A stretch of DNA of 64,000 nucleotides from the NCBI GenBank assembly GCA_027486935.1, contig JAIXOF010000052.1, positions 25,436-89,435 on the forward strand, in the 5' to 3' direction. The notes beneath the pieces are model-generated. The model was not told the DNA's origin and ran no database searches. It saw only the letters and a list, made by a program, of their open reading frames with translations. A program made the position numbers and the translations under genes. Below are positions 62,840 through 64,000 of this stretch, piece after piece. This DNA comes from Cyanobium sp. C1_MAG_00004 (lineage in GTDB: Bacteria > Cyanobacteriota > Cyanobacteriia > PCC-6307 > Cyanobiaceae). Each line of letters opens with the position of its first letter. The first letter of the stretch is position 1.

Positions 62840-63835
62840 CTAACAATCAGCGGACTCACGCTGCTGCAGAAGCGCCAGGCTCCGTTCGGCGGCAGCCCGC
62901 AGGCCTGCCGGCAGCCCGGGGATCCAGCGGTCATGGACACAGAGCCTTGGGCTCAGGTGATACCCGGCCGCCGCCACCACAGCTGCCAAGGCAGGGGCGC
63001 TGGCCTGGGGGTAGTCCGGGTTGATCACATCGGCACTGTCGATGCCGCCCAGGTCATCGATGCCCGCCTCGAAGGCGTCGGCCAGATGGGCCAGGGGCCA
63101 CAGGTTGGGGGGCAGCTGCAGATGCACCTCGGCCGGCAGGATCGACCTGGCATCAGCAATGCACTCGAGCAGCTCGGCCCGTTCCTTAGCCGCCAGGGGA
63201 CGGGCCTGCTCAGCGGCGGGGCGCCAGGGCTGCAGGATCACCTCCTGCAGATGCCCCCACTGACGTTGCAACAGAGCCAGCAGTTCCAGCGCCTCGAGGC
63301 GCTGCTGACGGCTTTCGCCTAGGCCCAGCAGCAGGCCGGTGGTGAACGGAAGACCCAACCGTCCGGCCTGCTCGAGCTGTCCCAGGCGCACCGCCAGACG
63401 TTTGCTCGGCGCCTGGCGGTGGGCCCGGTCGTAGGCCGGGCCCAGGCCCTCGAGCATCAGACCCATCGACGGATTCAGGCGGGCCAGCGCGGCCATTTCG
63501 CGGCGGCTCAACGGGCCTGCGTTGGTGTGGGGCAAGCGCCCCCTCTGCAAGGCCAGGCGCGACAGCTGCAGCAGCCGGCTGAACCAGAGAGGGCGCTGGG
63601 GGGAATCCGGAGCCACTTCGCCGCTCAGCAGCAACACCTCGGCCGCATGGGGGCGGCTCATGAGCTGAACATCCGCCTCAGCGATGCTGAGCCCCTCAGG
63701 ACCGATGCGGCTGCCACCAACGCTGAGGGGCAGGCGAAAACTGCAGTAGCCGCAAGCGTTGAAGCACGCCCGCGTGGGCACCAGGGTGACGCTGGGGCTC
63801 CAGCGGATGGGGCGCTGACGGGCGGGCCTGGCCAA
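62840..63835 (-). CDS. cofG: FO synthase subunit CofG (7,8-didemethyl-8-hydroxy-5-deazariboflavin synthase)
   Basis: CofG is a radical SAM enzyme that, with CofH, makes the deazaflavin chromophore FO, used in cyanobacteria as the antenna of some photolyases. The 331-residue product has the [11 protein letters not shown] cluster motif near residue 24, SGEVAPD in place of the usual SGE-P segment near residue 70, and PHTNAGPLS near residue 101. The start TTG at 63835 is the first available. It is divergent from psbA. CofH is not in this window. Confidence 0.88.
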   Translation of the reverse strand: MARPARQRPIRWSPSVTLVPTRACFNACGYCSFRLPLSVGGSRIGPEGLSIAEADVQLMSRPHAAEVLLLSGEVAPDSPQRPLWFSRLLQLSRLALQRGRLPHTNAGPLSRREMAALARLNPSMGLMLEGLGPAYDRAHRQAPSKRLAVRLGQLEQAGRLGLPFTTGLLLGLGESRQQRLEALELLALLQRQWGHLQEVILQPWRPAAEQARPLAAKERAELLECIADARSILPAEVHLQLPPNLWPLAHLADAFEAGIDDLGGIDSADVINPDYPQASAPALAAVVAAAGYHLSPRLCVHDRWIPGLPAGLRAAAERSLALLQQRESADC

Positions 63836-63929
63836 GGGGCTTCACAAAACGCGCAAACTTGCTTTACAGTCCTTCATGACAGTTCACCGTCTTTTCGGGA
63901 TTCCGTCCTTCTTACCTTTTCTCGTTCTC

Positions 63930-64000
63930 ATGACCACCACTCTCCAGCAGCGCTCCGGCGCCAACAGCTGGCAGCAGTTCTGCGAGTGGGTCACCTCCAC
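63930..64000 (+). CDS. psbA: Photosystem II D1 protein, 5' end only
   Basis: The last 71 bases encode [20 protein letters not shown], the well-conserved D1 N-terminus, and continue past the window. D1 binds the PSII reaction-centre cofactors and the Mn cluster. The 94-base gap upstream, divergent from cofG, must carry the psbA leader; I see no convincing promoter boxes in it. Confidence 0.93.
   Translation, partial: MTTTLQQRSGANSWQQFCEWVTS

Overview
This 64 kb window is chromosomal DNA from a cyanobacterium. It carries psaA, psaB, psaI, psaL, the start of psbA, ndhN and ldpA. The DNA is very GC-rich, genes are tightly packed, and the proteins resemble the small unicellular Cyanobium/Synechococcus group (767-residue PsaA, two-gene psaI-psaL unit, ndhN overlapping ldpA, rpsJ downstream of tuf). 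The genus-level assignment is an inference from protein resemblance and gene order; no database search was run. Almost everything here is core genome. I see no prophage, insertion sequence, CRISPR array or defence island.

Layout. (1) 1-2193, minus strand: a HAD hydrolase cut by the window edge, tRNA-Gln, ldpA and ndhN. (2) 2713-19483, plus strand: one long ribosomal super-cluster from rplC to prfA that includes secY, adk, rpoA and truA. It is interrupted by a terminator-like hairpin between rplO and secY. (3) 19515-21407: an HNH endonuclease, alanine racemase and tRNA-Ser. (4) 21483-26836: a small accessory-looking neighbourhood with an LprI-like secreted protein, two tandem paralogous LysR-like regulators, a class A beta-lactamase-like serine hydrolase, an NlpC/P60 hydrolase, a membrane-anchored glycosyltransferase and a small membrane protein. 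(5) 26927-32911: the photosystem I genes psaI-psaL (plus) and psaA-psaB (minus) face each other across 0.8 kb of non-coding DNA full of short tandem repeats. (6) 33361-44956: an unknown secreted acidic protein coupled to a CbiG-CobJ fusion, tRNA-Pro, lipA, a YciI-like protein, glutamate synthase, a phosphodiester glycosidase-like protein and an A-type Fe-S carrier. (7) 45035-49871: the str operon rpsL-rpsG-fusA-tuf-rpsJ. (8) 49958-64000: a Lon-domain protein, a methyltransferase, pheA, a DUF1997 protein, rnhB overlapping rne, two radical SAM proteins, dapL, clpS, a CPBP membrane protease, cofG and the first codons of psbA.

How it fits together: the window combines the core translation machinery, RNA decay (RNase E with the PNPase-binding arginine-rich tail), light reactions (PSI, NDH-1, PSII D1), nitrogen assimilation (GOGAT) and cofactor synthesis (lipoate, cobalamin, deazaflavin). 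I did not find a clearly new multi-gene system. The most interesting points are local: a tRNA that ends two bases before a protein start codon, a truA that appears to need a CTG start overlapping the rplQ stop, the RNase E arginine tail encoded in the same bases as the RnhB N-terminus, a terminator inside the spc operon, a repeat mosaic between the PSI operons, and the LysR-pair/serine hydrolase cluster.
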